Shown here: positions 29,506 through 39,585 of the stretch, one piece after another
Numbering within the stretch: the first letter of the stretch is position 1
How the letters are laid out: every line of letters begins with the position of its first letter
Assembly (NCBI GenBank): GCA_001657325.1
Contig: LWRO01000008.1
Coordinates: 1-64,000 of the forward strand
Reading direction: 5' to 3'
DNA: 64,000 bases
Source: Geitlerinema sp. BBD 1991-9
Lineage (GTDB): Bacteria > Cyanobacteriota > Cyanobacteriia > Cyanobacteriales > Geitlerinemataceae
The notes under the pieces: generated by a model
What the model was told of the DNA's origin: nothing
Databases searched by the model: none
Seen by the model: the letters and a program-made list of their open reading frames with translations, nothing else
Made by a program: the position numbers and the translations under genes

Positions 29506-30363
29506 ATGAAGATGGTGCAAGAACCCAAAGATACCTTCAGAAGCTTTTCTCAAATCGAAAAACATTATCGAATCGAAAAAGAACTCGCACAACGATTAAA
29601 GAATTCCACGCTGGTAGAGCGAAAATATTTGTACACGCAACTCTACGACGAACTCTATCAAAAAGTCACCGATCATTCTCAAATTACACGAGCTTCATCA
29701 CCGGAAATTAGACAGTGGATTGTCAATCAAAGAATGTCCTTGCTCAAAAGATTTCTCAATCCTAAAACGACTTACCTAGAGTTAGGCCCGGGAGATTGTA
29801 ACTTGGCTTGTGAAGTGGCCAAAACAGTTTCCAAAGTTTACGCTGTCGATGTTTCATCAGAAATCGTCAAACACTTACAGTTTCCAAAAAACCTTGAATT
29901 TATTCTGTCCGACGGTTGCAGTGTTCCCGTCCCTGAAAATAGCGTCGATGTCGCGTACAGCCATCAGTTAATGGAACACTTGCACCCAGAAGACGCAATC
30001 GCGCAACTCGAAAATATTTATAAAGCTTTAGCTCCCAATGGCATCTATATTTGCATCACGCCCAATCGATTGTCTGGCCCCCACGATATCTCCAAACACT
30101 TTGACAAAATTGCGACGGGATTTCATTTAAAAGAATACATTCTCAGCGAACTTCGCGATATCTTTGTCGAGTCCGGATTTCGCAAAGTATTTTGGATCAA
30201 AAACAAGAACAACGTCTACCTTAAAATACCGTTAAACCCACTCAATCTTTCCCTTTTGAAAACGGTTGAGACGCTTTTAAAGTATTCTCCCTATCCCATC
30301 CGAAAATCAGTTGCCAATACACCGTTCCTCTTTCGAGGCATGACCGTAATTGGCGTGAAGTAG
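29506..30363 (+). CDS. Class I SAM-dependent methyltransferase
   Basis: This 285-aa protein has a helical N-terminus (1-80) and a Rossmann methyltransferase core. Motif I is YLELGPGDC (90-98), followed by the acidic end of strand 2 (VYAVDVSSEIV), a DGCSVPVPENSVDVAYSHQLMEHLHPED segment typical of Methyltransf_11/25 domains, and LAPNGIYICITPNRLSGPHD. The substrate is unknown. Proteins of this type often sit in cell-surface glycan clusters, but no such genes are nearby. A second in-frame ATG lies two codons downstream. It ends 14 bp before a large palindrome that may act as a terminator for both convergent genes. Confidence 0.88.
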   Translation: MKMVQEPKDTFRSFSQIEKHYRIEKELAQRLKNSTLVERKYLYTQLYDELYQKVTDHSQITRASSPEIRQWIVNQRMSLLKRFLNPKTTYLELGPGDCNLACEVAKTVSKVYAVDVSSEIVKHLQFPKNLEFILSDGCSVPVPENSVDVAYSHQLMEHLHPEDAIAQLENIYKALAPNGIYICITPNRLSGPHDISKHFDKIATGFHLKEYILSELRDIFVESGFRKVFWIKNKNNVYLKIPLNPLNLSLLKTVETLLKYSPYPIRKSVANTPFLFRGMTVIGVK

Positions 30364-30377
30364 CCTACAGATTTTAA

Positions 30378-30466
30378 GGGTGCATCTCAATTTCGTGGTA
30401 ACCCCTCCGCCTTAGCCAGGGGAGGTGCCGAAGGCGGAGGGGTTACCACGAAATTGAGATGCACCC
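30378..30466. mobile_element. GGGTGCATCTCA-family palindrome, perfect 36-bp arms
   Basis: The two 36-bp arms (30378-30413 and 30431-30466) are exact reverse complements separated by a 17-nt loop. The ends GGGTGCATCTCA/TGAGATGCACCC are shared with elements at 44047, 48101 and 56829. It lies between convergent genes and would form an extremely stable hairpin in RNA from either strand. Confidence 0.85.
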
Positions 30467-30491
30467 GACCGAAACCTTTGACACGCAACCC

Positions 30492-33245
30492 TCACAAACG
30501 TTGCCGGCCGTAAATTAACAACGTCTCGATCGAGCGCAATCGCTGTTGCCAAGTCGTCACTTGATAGGAGTTGTCCAGTCGTTGCAAGCGCAACCAATCC
30601 CCAAACTCCGCTTGATAGCGCTGCAATCGATCGAGGGCGATCGACAAATTCGCCTCCGTCGGTTCCGCCGCCAGTCGATCGAGCGCCTTCGACAGTTGAG
30701 CGTCGCGATGTTGCCACACTTCCAACGCCTCGTTATCGATCCAAAGTCGCCCCTCCGCCAACGCCACTCGCCACTCCGCCTGTAACGTTCTATAACGCGC
30801 CGATGCCGCTTTCAGAGGATGGCGATAGGGAATCGGTTGTTGGAGGCTGTTGCGCTGCGTGTTGCTGAGAATGCCGTGTAAATCGTCATCGAGCATTTCA
30901 GCAGCAAAGAGAGCGTAACCGTTGGTGGCTCGATCGCGAATGAACTGCATCTGATCGATGGCGACAATGTCGGGGAGATCGTGCAGCTTCACCGCTGGGA
31001 TGAGGGGAACCCCTTTCGGAACGTTTTCGAGCAGCGGTTCCACAAGGCGTTGAAGGCGGTTCGTATCCTTAGCATAGGTCATCAGCACGATGGCATCGAC
31101 GATGCCTTTTTCGATCCAAGCTTCCCAATCCTGTTGGAGCTTGTGGGTGCGATCGTGTCTCGATTGTGGGAAAACCGCCACCGACAGAATCGCATCGGGA
31201 TCGCGTTCCTCCACAAATCGATCGACTTCCTCCACAAACGACGTAACCTGTTCGACACGAAAATCCGTCCAACGCTGCCACAAATCCACCTGACGGGGCG
31301 ACAAATTGAGGGGATCGACCCCGACGAGTTCCCAAAAACGCTGTCGTCCAGCTTCACCGTAACCGTAAGTGCGCTCGGCGCTGGGATCTTGGAACGGGTA
31401 GCGGATATAGTCCAGTTGAATGCCGTCAACATCGTAATTGAGCAAAATTTCGTCGATGACGCGCAATAGATACCACCGCGCCTCGAGATTGGCAGGATCG
31501 AGGAACGTTTTACGAGAACCGGAATGTCGAATTTGCCCTCGATCGTCTCGGTTCGCCCATTCCGGGTGCGCCTCGAGAACGGGGCCGAGAAATTCCGCTG
31601 ATTGACCTAACAGGAGATTGTGGCGTTCGTTTCCCACTGCAAACGCCCAGACCCAGGCGTGTAGTTCCATCCCCCGTTCCCGCGCCAGTTCCACCGCCGC
31701 CGCCAGGGGGTCCCAACCTTCCGTGAGGGGATTTTGCGCGGGGGCAATTTGGGTCGGGTAGATGGGATAGCCGGCGTTGACCGTTTCAAAGAACACCGTA
31801 TTGATGCCCGCTTCGGCAAATCGATCGAACATCGGTGCTAAACCGTCCTTCGACCCCGCCCGCACGATCGAACCGCGATCGAGCCAAATAGCCCGGACTT
31901 CCGGTTGCGCCCGAGGTCGATCGTTCGGGTAACTATTCCAAAGTTGTTGACGCGCCGCCAACCAACGCGATCTCGCTTCCCCGTAGTTCTGGCGTTCCAA
32001 CCAATCGGGAAACTGCCGCAATACCGATTTCGCCGTGTCCACCGCATCGCTTTGCGAGGCCAGCGTCGCATCAGCCGTCTCGCGGAGTCGATAGGAGAAC
32101 GTAACGCCGTCCGTCTGTTCCACGGCTCGGGCCGCCAGCAACGCACTTTCAACCCGACCGATGAGCTGTGTCAGTTCCTTTTGCATCGACAAGGCAATGA
32201 CATCGTCGATGGGGGCGTTCCCCGGTTCGACTTGCAAACCTGGAGGCGCAGTTTGAGAAGCCGGATCGCTGAGTTCTGGGGGAGCAGGCGTTCGTGCTGT
32301 TTCGCCGGACAGCCTTGGCGGTGTCGCACTGCTCGATCGAGGCGTTGGCGTTGGGTTAGGCGTTGGAATTGGTGTTGGTCTCGGTATCGATCGAGGCGTT
32401 GGTGTCGGTCTCGGCGGAACGCTCGCTTGCGGAACTGGCGAGGGTTTGGGTGTTGTCGCGATCGAGGAATCGATCGTCAGTCGATCGATCGCCCCTTCCA
32501 ACCACGCTCGATCGAACTCCACCGTACTCTCGTCTCCCACGCCCCAGCGCCAGCCGAAAAAGGTCGCAGTCGGTGACACGACGACCGCCGCCCCGCGTCC
32601 CGAAATACGCCAGTTCGCCGCCACGCGAGCGCGGCCGTCCGCAACGTGGAGAATCCCGCCCGGTCGCTGCGGACGAGTGCGATCGGTCGGCATCCACGGT
32701 TCGCGGCTACAGGTTGCGATTTCCTCTTCCGCAGTACAAGCATCGTCGAACAGTTGCATAGACGTCGGTTGCGGTAGAGCGATCGACCAACTCGCGCCCA
32801 ACAGTTCTTCGAGTTGTCGTTGAACCCGCCGGGAAGATTCCACCGCCAGGGGGCCGCTCACCACCAGACGACCGCCACGCTGTACCCAAGCCGTTAACAG
32901 ATCGGCCTGTCGTCGGCTGAGAGCTTCCTGATCGGGAATAAACAGAATCCTCGCCGTTCCAAAATCAGCGATCGATCGAACGTTTTGCCAATCGATAACG
33001 CGATAATCGAGGTCGGACGCCTCTAAGCGTTGCTCGATACCCGGCCAGATATCGGCGTTATCGACACTACGGAGAACCCCCAATTGTTCGTCGGCCGCCG
33101 TTGCCATTTCCCAACCCAGAGCAAGAGGCAAGAGGTAAAGGGCAAGTGGTAAGCGGAAATTTCGGCGTTTCGATCGATCTTCACGGTGTTGGGACGAGCG
33201 ATTGCGCCCTCGATCCTGCTTTTTTCGACGAACAAACCAGAGCAT
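30492..33245 (-). CDS. GHL10-type glycoside hydrolase, secreted or membrane anchored
   Basis: The protein is 917 aa from the ATG at 33245, which has a GAGAG ribosome-binding site. The open frame 26 codons further looks spurious. A hydrophobic segment (LPLALYLLPLALGW, about 31-45) follows a basic N-terminus and should be a signal or anchor. The first domain (about 50-260) resembles the substrate-independent part seen in cyanobacterial homologues. A proline/threonine-rich linker (about 265-330) follows. The glycosidase-like domain (about 455-790) has EVRAIWLDRGS, INTVFFETVNAGYPIYPT, LHAWVWAF, DGIQLDYIRYP and DAIVLMTYAKD, typical of GHL10 (DUF187-like) barrels. The substrate is probably a glycan outside the cytoplasm, not determinable here. 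Confidence 0.85.
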   Translation of the reverse strand: MLWFVRRKKQDRGRNRSSQHREDRSKRRNFRLPLALYLLPLALGWEMATAADEQLGVLRSVDNADIWPGIEQRLEASDLDYRVIDWQNVRSIADFGTARILFIPDQEALSRRQADLLTAWVQRGGRLVVSGPLAVESSRRVQRQLEELLGASWSIALPQPTSMQLFDDACTAEEEIATCSREPWMPTDRTRPQRPGGILHVADGRARVAANWRISGRGAAVVVSPTATFFGWRWGVGDESTVEFDRAWLEGAIDRLTIDSSIATTPKPSPVPQASVPPRPTPTPRSIPRPTPIPTPNPTPTPRSSSATPPRLSGETARTPAPPELSDPASQTAPPGLQVEPGNAPIDDVIALSMQKELTQLIGRVESALLAARAVEQTDGVTFSYRLRETADATLASQSDAVDTAKSVLRQFPDWLERQNYGEARSRWLAARQQLWNSYPNDRPRAQPEVRAIWLDRGSIVRAGSKDGLAPMFDRFAEAGINTVFFETVNAGYPIYPTQIAPAQNPLTEGWDPLAAAVELARERGMELHAWVWAFAVGNERHNLLLGQSAEFLGPVLEAHPEWANRDDRGQIRHSGSRKTFLDPANLEARWYLLRVIDEILLNYDVDGIQLDYIRYPFQDPSAERTYGYGEAGRQRFWELVGVDPLNLSPRQVDLWQRWTDFRVEQVTSFVEEVDRFVEERDPDAILSVAVFPQSRHDRTHKLQQDWEAWIEKGIVDAIVLMTYAKDTNRLQRLVEPLLENVPKGVPLIPAVKLHDLPDIVAIDQMQFIRDRATNGYALFAAEMLDDDLHGILSNTQRNSLQQPIPYRHPLKAASARYRTLQAEWRVALAEGRLWIDNEALEVWQHRDAQLSKALDRLAAEPTEANLSIALDRLQRYQAEFGDWLRLQRLDNSYQVTTWQQRLRSIETLLIYGRQRL

Positions 33246-33376
33246 TTTTTCTCTCAATTTGTAAGGATTGAATACTTTGCTGTTTTGACGAAAACAGCAC
33301 GAAGGAATTAGGAAACGAGGCACAGGAGAGTTTTTCCTCCCATCTAGGCTCGATTCCCATTTGCCTCTTGTCTCGC

Positions 33377-33407
33377 ATCGTAAATCGTAAATCGTAAATC
33401 GTAAATC
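33377..33407. repeat. Heptameric tandem repeat (ATCGTAA)4
   Basis: ATCGTAA is repeated four times plus ATC, in the gap between the helicase and glycosidase genes. Confidence 0.9.
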
Positions 33408-33420
33408 CCCACACGCTCCA

Positions 33421-36072
33421 TCAATCTATTTCCTCGTTCACCGGGAATCGATCGATCCGATTGCTCGCCTCTCGTGCTGTCGTTCGCAGCACGTCGTTCA
33501 AATGTGGAACGTGGGGGATCTGAGATAAAACATCGAGCGTTCGTCGCAAAATCCGGACAATATCGCCCTCATCTAAACTCGTATTACTACAGAGTTCCGG
33601 CCACTCTACCCCACGCGCCCACTGTTCCACCAAAGCGATCGCGTCCCGTTCCAACCACACGGGAAGTGCGGCTTGATAGCGCCGTTGAACTTGAAACAAT
33701 TGGCGACGCAGTCCGCGCAACCCAGCTAAGGCCTCATCCACTTCCGGCGAAACCTCGTAATTCGTCCAAGTATCCGGCCGGGAAATTTCTGTAACCAACG
33801 ACGCACAAGCTGCCGCGAATTGTTCCGGCTCGAGTCGATCGAGTTCCCCACAAGACAGTGCTAATCCCAACCATAACTCGTTATCTCCGCGAATGGCGGC
33901 AGTCAACTCGCCGAGTTGCGTCGGTTTGAGGCTGTCTTCGTCCAAACAGTCGAAGGCGATCAGAATATCGATGAGATCGAGAAATGCTTCCCAGTGACGA
34001 GCGAGACTGTGTTGAATTTTTGTATTTCGATCGCTCAGTTCCCGCTGCAATTTCGCCACCCGCTTCGCCCGTTCGATCAGCGTCCCCGGATTTCCCAACT
34101 GTCGAAGGGGATGTCGTTTCAACTGTGCGTCGATTTCCGCCACCCGTTCTTCCCACTCCAGCACCTCTGGCGCGACCTCCAACGGGGGGAGCGACGGAAT
34201 TCTCGCCACGATCGCCGCTGTCATCTCGTCCCCTTGTCGGCTTTGTCCCGGTTTCAGCGGCATCTCTGACGGAGGGTTGAGGGTATCGACCGCTTCTAAA
34301 CGGGGAAATTCCCCGTGCAAACTGACCACATCCTTCGTTGACACCACATACCATCGATCGTTCGCCCCCAAACACACCAAATAGGGGGCTTGTCCCGAAC
34401 CCGGAACCTTCGTTACCAGAACCGCCGACAGGGGATCGGCAACGGGGACATTTTTTCCTTTCAACCGCAGGATCGTCCCAGCGACTGCGAACTGTAACGC
34501 CATGACGAGGGATTTGTGTTGAACGTCTCCCGCCTGCTGCTTGAGGGTTTTCAGGATGCGTCGCTCTTCCTTCAGACGCTGGTGCAGCTTTTCGTAATCC
34601 TGCAACCATTGCGGATCGATCGTCTCGAGTTTCGACTGTGCCAGGGACAGTTCCGCTTCCAAATCCTCGATCGCCTGCTGCTGGGGGCGTAAACTCAACG
34701 ATGCGAGATATTGTCCGAAACTCCGTTCGACCAGTTCTTTTGCTTCGTCGATCGTGTGCGTTTGGAGCAGGTTTAACACCATGCCATAGGTCGGCGTGAA
34801 CTGACTGACGAGGGGATCGGCGGTCGAGGTAGCGAGGTGAGCGGCCTCGACCGCTCCTTCAAACGGTGTTTCCAGGGTCACTACGTAGCCCTGTTCGTCC
34901 ATCCCCCGACGACCCGCCCGTCCGGCCATTTGCAAAAATTCCGAAGCGGTCAGCAAGCGATGGCCGAGATCGGTGCGTTTCGAGAGACTCGAAATAACCG
35001 TGGTTCGGGCGGGCATATTGATGCCCGCAGCCAAAGTTTCTGTGGCGAACACGACCTTAATTAATCCCCGCTGAAACAAATTTTCGACAAAGCCCTTCCA
35101 AGCCGGGAGGATACCCGCGTGGTGAGCGGCGATTCCGCGATAGAGGGGTTCGACTTGTCCGGCTCGACCCGCATCGGGGTTGTGAGCGAGAAATTCGTCG
35201 ATGGCGAGTTTGAGTTGTTGGGCTTCCGCTGCATTGACTAAGCTGATATCTCCCAGGTCTGAAACGGCTCGATCGCACCCACGGCGACTGAAGATAAAGT
35301 AAATGGCGGGGAGCATATCGCGCTGTTGCAGTTGAGAGACCACGTAGCCGACGGCTAGGCTGTCGCGGCGTTTTCCCCGACGGTTTTTCGGGGTGCGGTT
35401 GCGGGGCTTCAGACGGGGATTGAGGCGTTGCTTCCGTTTGTCGAGGAGGGGAAAAACGCCTTTACGATTACAAAAGAGAAATTGCAGGGGAACCGGGCGA
35501 AACTCGGAGTAAATCAATTCCGTCGGCCCGTGAACGCTGTCGATCCAATCGGTGAGTTGGTCGCTGTTGGCGACTGTAGCGGACAATCCCACCAGTTGAA
35601 TTTCTAAGGGACAGTAAATAATCGATTCTTCCCAGACTGTACCCCGCTGTCGATCGTTCATGTAGTGGCACTCGTCGAGAATCACCGTTTCGACCCCTTG
35701 CACGGAGGTTCCCACTTCGCCGATGGGGGTTCCGTAGAGCATATTGCGGAAAATTTCCGTCGTCATCACCAACACGGATGCGTTGCGGTTGAGTGAAATA
35801 TCTCCGGTGAGCAAGCCGACGTTTTCGGGGCCGAACAGTTTTTGAAAGTCCCGTAACTTCTGGTTGGACAGGGCTTTGAGGGGAGTCGTGTAAAAGACGC
35901 GGCGTTGGTTGACGAGGGCGCGGTAGATGGCGTATTCGCCGATGAGCGTTTTACCGGAACCCGTAGGCGCACAGACGATGGCTGATTTCCCTGCATTTAA
36001 GGCTTCAATGGCTTGGTGTTGAAAGTCATCGAGTTGAAAGGGAAACAGCGTATTGAGATCGAGTGCGGACAT
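33421..36072 (-). CDS. Ski2/Mtr4-like DEAD/DEAH-box RNA helicase
   Basis: The 883-aa protein has all the core motifs of the Ski2-like superfamily 2 helicases: APTGSGKT (35-42), DECHY (133-137), SAT (164-166), TETLAAGINMPARTT (345-359) and QMAGRAGRRG (382-391). The C-terminal third (about 690-883) fits the DSHCT domain of this group. Plant ISE2 is a chloroplast relative involved in RNA metabolism, and a role in RNA turnover or ribosome-related processing is likely here. The gene is on the same strand as the downstream glycosidase but separated by a repeat-containing gap, so a common operon is not assured. Confidence 0.93.
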   Translation of the reverse strand: MSALDLNTLFPFQLDDFQHQAIEALNAGKSAIVCAPTGSGKTLIGEYAIYRALVNQRRVFYTTPLKALSNQKLRDFQKLFGPENVGLLTGDISLNRNASVLVMTTEIFRNMLYGTPIGEVGTSVQGVETVILDECHYMNDRQRGTVWEESIIYCPLEIQLVGLSATVANSDQLTDWIDSVHGPTELIYSEFRPVPLQFLFCNRKGVFPLLDKRKQRLNPRLKPRNRTPKNRRGKRRDSLAVGYVVSQLQQRDMLPAIYFIFSRRGCDRAVSDLGDISLVNAAEAQQLKLAIDEFLAHNPDAGRAGQVEPLYRGIAAHHAGILPAWKGFVENLFQRGLIKVVFATETLAAGINMPARTTVISSLSKRTDLGHRLLTASEFLQMAGRAGRRGMDEQGYVVTLETPFEGAVEAAHLATSTADPLVSQFTPTYGMVLNLLQTHTIDEAKELVERSFGQYLASLSLRPQQQAIEDLEAELSLAQSKLETIDPQWLQDYEKLHQRLKEERRILKTLKQQAGDVQHKSLVMALQFAVAGTILRLKGKNVPVADPLSAVLVTKVPGSGQAPYLVCLGANDRWYVVSTKDVVSLHGEFPRLEAVDTLNPPSEMPLKPGQSRQGDEMTAAIVARIPSLPPLEVAPEVLEWEERVAEIDAQLKRHPLRQLGNPGTLIERAKRVAKLQRELSDRNTKIQHSLARHWEAFLDLIDILIAFDCLDEDSLKPTQLGELTAAIRGDNELWLGLALSCGELDRLEPEQFAAACASLVTEISRPDTWTNYEVSPEVDEALAGLRGLRRQLFQVQRRYQAALPVWLERDAIALVEQWARGVEWPELCSNTSLDEGDIVRILRRTLDVLSQIPHVPHLNDVLRTTAREASNRIDRFPVNEEID

Positions 36073-36247
36073 AGTTCGGAAAATCGGTTGGGCAGGGTCG
36101 CGAAGCGCTCTTCATCTCATCATAGTGGAGGATTCAGTATTTTTCGGCGAAGGATGGCTCGTTACGACCTCGGCAAAGGTGGCTGAATCGATCGACGTTG
36201 AAATTCACTCACTCCTACAGTACGCGGCACAGCAAGGCCCCAGCCTC

Positions 36248-36403
36248 CTAGAGGAATCGGGGTTTGAGGATGTATGAGTAATGGTAGGGTGTGTTGCGCG
36301 GACGAAAAATGGGTTTGAAATCCCGTTCATGAGATTTCCGCGTAACGCACCCAGCACTTTTGTACCGCTGCTCTAGAGAAATCGGGGTTTGAGGATGTAT
36401 GAG
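36248..36403. mobile_element. CTAGAGC-family element, copy 2, with duplicated flank
   Basis: Bases 36277-36376 match the body and right end of the 118-bp elements at 546 and 63332. The left 20 bp are replaced by a segment (about 36251-36278) that recurs right after the right end (about 36375-36402): GAATCGGGGTTTGAGGATGT versus AAATCGGGGTTTGAGGATGT. Confidence 0.75.
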
Positions 36404-36536
36404 TGGTGTCTGAGAATGGCAGTCAGTTACTCATCCACCAGATTTTCTCCATTTTCTGGGGTTGGCGGCTGGGGTAAATGTAGATATTGATTCTTGATTT
36501 TTTTCAAATCGTTTAATGCAGACAAGAAAAAATTTT

Positions 36537-36640
36537 GGGTCTGTTGGAATTGCGGTGGTATTTGATTGCCTATGATACCAAGACCCTTGTCGGGGTGTCA
36601 TGGCAATGCGCCCCGCCCCGACGCCAACGGTTTCGGAACT
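36537..36640. repeat. Dispersed repeat, copy 1 (second copy 44285-44380)
   Basis: Both copies share a framework of the form TTG(G/A)AATTGCG(G/C)TGGT, then GATACC, then TTGTCGGG and a complementary CCC(C)GAC/CCCTGACAA arm. The copies have diverged but align over about 95 bp. Confidence 0.6.
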
Positions 36641-36757
36641 TCATCAACTCGGCTTATCACCCTAACTCCAACAGATCCACTATTCTTTTAATTTAATTGG
36701 GTCTTCTGAGTTTGAGGTGACAAGCTGATTTTATACCCGTTCAAAACCCTTTCTGTA

Positions 36758-36785
36758 GTAGGGGCGAACGGCCGTTCGCCCCTAC
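36758..36785. repeat. Perfect 28-bp palindrome
   Basis: The centre is GAACGGCCGTTC, and complementarity extends outwards to GTAGGGGC/GCCCCTAC without a mismatch. It has no coding potential. A related but less perfect palindrome lies inside the repeat at 44335-44365. Confidence 0.85.
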
Positions 36786-36873
36786 CCAAATCTTGTATTC
36801 AGTTCAACAAATTACACCGTAATCTCAGGAGACCCTTTAATCAAATTTTAAAGATTATTTTTAAAATTTAAGT

Positions 36874-36970
36874 ATACAGCATTTCTCAACCTGATGAGGT
36901 ACAGATTCATGGTTGAAGTCCTTACGTAGCAAGAGCCAGGTGTACTTCACTTTCCAGGGAAACGCTGTAT
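36874..36970. mobile_element. Small inverted-repeat element (ATACAGC ends)
   Basis: The left end ATACAGCATTTCTC and the right end GGGAAACGCTGTAT are imperfect inverted repeats about 97 bp apart. A second inner pair (TGAGGTACA / TGTACTTCA) supports a MITE or insertion-sequence remnant. Only one copy is in the window. Confidence 0.45.
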
Positions 36971-37013
36971 CAAACTTCATGGAAACTTTCATGGCATTTG
37001 AGGATCGACACAC

Positions 37014-37067
37014 AAAAAAGCGAGCGAGTTTATATCTCTCTAAAAACCGATATAAACTCGCTCGCTT
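37014..37067 (-). terminator. Strong hairpin terminator of the 176-aa gene
   Basis: On the minus strand a 19-bp perfect stem (37018-37036 with 37049-37067; arms begin AAGCGAGCGAG) is followed by T6. It lies about 90 bp after the stop codon of the hypothetical gene. Confidence 0.85.
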
Positions 37068-37153
37068 GAGAGAAGAAAGCAAATTTTTAAGAATCGAAGA
37101 TCGGATCGAAAGATCCTTTTACATCGACCTTCTATTCTTCAGAAACGATTCTT

Positions 37154-37684
37154 CTAATCCCACGAATATCCAACAAAGAAAATATCAGAAGGTTCGTCTC
37201 GATCGTAAAGAATGATATGGCGACATTCTCCTCGACCTATGGATTCTAACAAAACATACCATTGCTCCCAAACTTCTCTCATTTCTTCTGACCAAGAACC
37301 GACATCTTTTTCATCAATTAAAGCTTCGATCGTTTCTCGTGTTGGTTTGTCCGTATTAAAGACTTCAATCACCTCATCAGAAGACAAGCCATAAGAGGCA
37401 GACTGTCTTATGGAATCACTAATCTTTTCGATGTCAAGAATAGAACCTGTACCGTCTTCAGTACTATCATCACAAGCAGCTTCGATCGAAGGATGTTTTG
37501 CTCCGGGGGCAACTGAGTCCTCAGTTGGAGGAAACTTAAACATAAACATATACCATGCCGGATCGTGCATATTCATCGCCGGATCGTATCTACCCGCTTC
37601 AAACTCCTGCTGGCGCAGCTGTTGTAACGCAAGGTTAATATCCGGTTGATACTTGGTAAAGTAAAAATATGGGTGACCGCCCAT
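37154..37684 (-). CDS. Uncharacterised 176-aa protein
   Basis: I do not recognise the family. The protein begins MGGHPYFYFTKYQPDINLALQQLRQQEFEAGRYDP, an aromatic and then helical segment that looks conserved. The middle (about 60-95) is acidic and low in order. The C-terminal half is acidic and helical with WSEEMREVWEQWYVLLESIGRGECRHIILY, followed by DEPSDIFFVGYSWD. There is no signal peptide or membrane segment. It is a single gene between groEL and repeat-rich DNA, with its own strong terminator, so it is transcribed alone. An immunity or stress-response role would be only a guess. Confidence 0.7.
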   Translation of the reverse strand: MGGHPYFYFTKYQPDINLALQQLRQQEFEAGRYDPAMNMHDPAWYMFMFKFPPTEDSVAPGAKHPSIEAACDDSTEDGTGSILDIEKISDSIRQSASYGLSSDEVIEVFNTDKPTRETIEALIDEKDVGSWSEEMREVWEQWYVLLESIGRGECRHIILYDRDEPSDIFFVGYSWD

Positions 37685-37844
37685 CGGTTTCTCCTGAATT
37701 CACTCAATAATACAGGTTCAGTCTGACTCGTTCTCAAACAATAGCCGCATTATAGCAAGTCTCTTAAAAATTTAGGAACATCCCGATCGAACATTAAACC
37801 CCCCGCGCAATCTCTGCACGAGGGGTTTATGTTTAAAAGCAAGT

Positions 37845-37869
37845 TTGGGGTGGAAACTTCCCACCCCAA
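37845..37869 (-). terminator. Probable terminator after groEL
   Basis: Directly downstream of the groEL stop, TTGGGGTGG (37845-37853) pairs with CCACCCCAA (37861-37869). A second CCCC/GGGG hairpin lies at about 37794-37830. The T-run is weak. Confidence 0.5.
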
Positions 37870-37881
37870 CCAGAGGCGATC

Positions 37882-39516
37882 TTAGTAATCGAAGTCGCCA
37901 CCCATGCCAGCACCCGCGCCAGCAGCACCTTCTTTCGGTTCGGGTTTGTCAACCACAATGCACTCAGTCGTCAACACCATACCCGCGATCGAAGCCGCGT
38001 TTTGAGTTGCCGAACGAGTTACTTTTGCCGGATCGACAATACCCGCTTCAAACATATTCACGAACTCGCCGTTAGCCGCGTTGTAACCTACGTCGAATTC
38101 TTTTTCTTTCACGCGCTCGGCGATCACCGCACCGTTTTGTCCGGCGTTTTCAGCAATCCGTTTCAGCGGAGCCGTCAACGCACGAGCGACGATGAGCGCA
38201 CCGGTCAACTCTTCGTTTGCCAAGTTGCCGAGCGCCCATTCCTCAACTTGCGGGGCCAAGTGAGCCACCGTCGTACCGCCACCGGGGACGATACCTTCTT
38301 CAACCGCAGCTTTCGTCGCGTTGATCGCATCTTCGAGGCGCAGCTTGCGATCCTTCATTTCAGTTTCCGTCGCAGCACCGACTTTAACCACTGCAACGCC
38401 ACCGGACAGTTTCGCCAGACGCTCTTGCAGTTTTTCTTTGTCGTAGGAAGAATCGCTTTCTTCCATTTGACGGCGGATTTGTTCGCAACGCGCTTTCACG
38501 CCCGCTTCGTTACCTTCAGCAACGATGGTGGTGTTGTCTTTGGTGATGGTGATGCGGCGAGCAGATCCGAGCATATCGAGCTTGGTGCTTTCCAGCTTCA
38601 GACCGGCATCTTCGGTAATCACTTGACCGCCCGTCAGCACGGCGATATCTTCCAACATCGCTTTACGACGATCTCCGAAACCGGGAGCTTTCACCGCAGC
38701 CACGTTCAGTACGCCGCGCAGGCGGTTGACCACCAGGGTCGCCAGAGCTTCTTTCTCAATGTCTTCCGAGATAATCAGAAGAGGCTTGCCCGAACGAGCG
38801 ACCTGTTCGAGAACGGGAACGAGGTCTTGAACCAAGCTAATTTTCTTGTCCGTCAGCAGGATGAACGGTTCGTCGAGAATCGCTTCCATGCGCTCGGTGT
38901 CCGTGGCGAAGTAGGGTGAGATGTAGCCCTTGTCGAAGCGCATCCCTTCGGTGATTTCCAGTTCGGTGGTCATGGATTTCCCTTCTTCGAGGGAGATGAC
39001 ACCTTCTTTACCCACCTTGTCCATCGCTTCGGCGATCATGCGGCCGACTTCTTCGTCGTTACCCGCAGAGATCGTACCGACTTGAGAAATGGCTGTGGAA
39101 TCTTCCACAGGACGGGCGTGCTCTTTGATTTTCTCGACGAGGTATGCCGTGGCTCGATCGATCCCCCGTTTGAGGGCGATGGGGTTGGCACCGGCTGCCA
39201 CGTTCCGCAAACCTTCTTTGACCATGGCGTGAGCCAGAACTGTAGCGGTGGTGGTTCCGTCTCCAGCCGCATCGTTGGTTTTAGAAGCCGCCTGACGAAT
39301 CAGCGCAACCCCCGTGTTTTCGATGTTGTCTTCGAGTTCGATTTCTTTGGCGATGGTGATCCCGTCGTTAACGATTTGGGGCGCACCGAATTTTTTCTCG
39401 AGGACGACGTTGCGGCCTTTAGGACCGAGGGTAACCGCCACGGATTCCGCCAGGATATCCATACCTTTTTCCAAGGCGCGACGGGCGTTTTCGTTGTAAA
39501 TAATGCGTTTTGCCAT
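37882..39516 (-). CDS. groEL: Chaperonin GroEL
   Basis: GroEL is the 60-kDa chaperonin that folds proteins with GroES and ATP. The 544-aa protein starts [20 protein letters not shown] and has [28 protein letters not shown] and [16 protein letters not shown], all standard. The C-terminus ends in a short glycine-rich tail ([11 protein letters not shown]) in place of a classical GGM repeat tail, though still Gly/Met bearing. It lies 69 bp downstream of groES in the same operon, under the CIRCE operator at 40112-40138. Confidence 0.98.
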   Translation of the reverse strand: MAKRIIYNENARRALEKGMDILAESVAVTLGPKGRNVVLEKKFGAPQIVNDGITIAKEIELEDNIENTGVALIRQAASKTNDAAGDGTTTATVLAHAMVKEGLRNVAAGANPIALKRGIDRATAYLVEKIKEHARPVEDSTAISQVGTISAGNDEEVGRMIAEAMDKVGKEGVISLEEGKSMTTELEITEGMRFDKGYISPYFATDTERMEAILDEPFILLTDKKISLVQDLVPVLEQVARSGKPLLIISEDIEKEALATLVVNRLRGVLNVAAVKAPGFGDRRKAMLEDIAVLTGGQVITEDAGLKLESTKLDMLGSARRITITKDNTTIVAEGNEAGVKARCEQIRRQMEESDSSYDKEKLQERLAKLSGGVAVVKVGAATETEMKDRKLRLEDAINATKAAVEEGIVPGGGTTVAHLAPQVEEWALGNLANEELTGALIVARALTAPLKRIAENAGQNGAVIAERVKEKEFDVGYNAANGEFVNMFEAGIVDPAKVTRSATQNAASIAGMVLTTECIVVDKPEPKEGAAGAGAGMGGDFDY

Positions 39517-39585
39517 AGTCTTCCTACTTCGTCAGTCTCACAATACGTGTCGGATATGAGGGGGAGGGGAAATTACGGGACAGCT

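Larger units (their letters stand above)
36073..37153. other. 1.1-kb intergenic region built of repeat elements
   Basis: No gene is seen. From left to right it holds a rearranged CTAGAGC-family element (36277-36376) with a duplicated flank, a repeat shared with 44285-44380 (36537-36640), a perfect palindrome (36758-36785), another small inverted-repeat element (36874-36970) and the terminator of the hypothetical gene (37014-37067). Confidence 0.75.

Noticed and set aside
30378-30466. Palindrome read only as a bidirectional terminator
   Set aside because: It lacks T-runs and its ends match mobile-type elements elsewhere, so an element origin is preferred, though it may still stop transcription.
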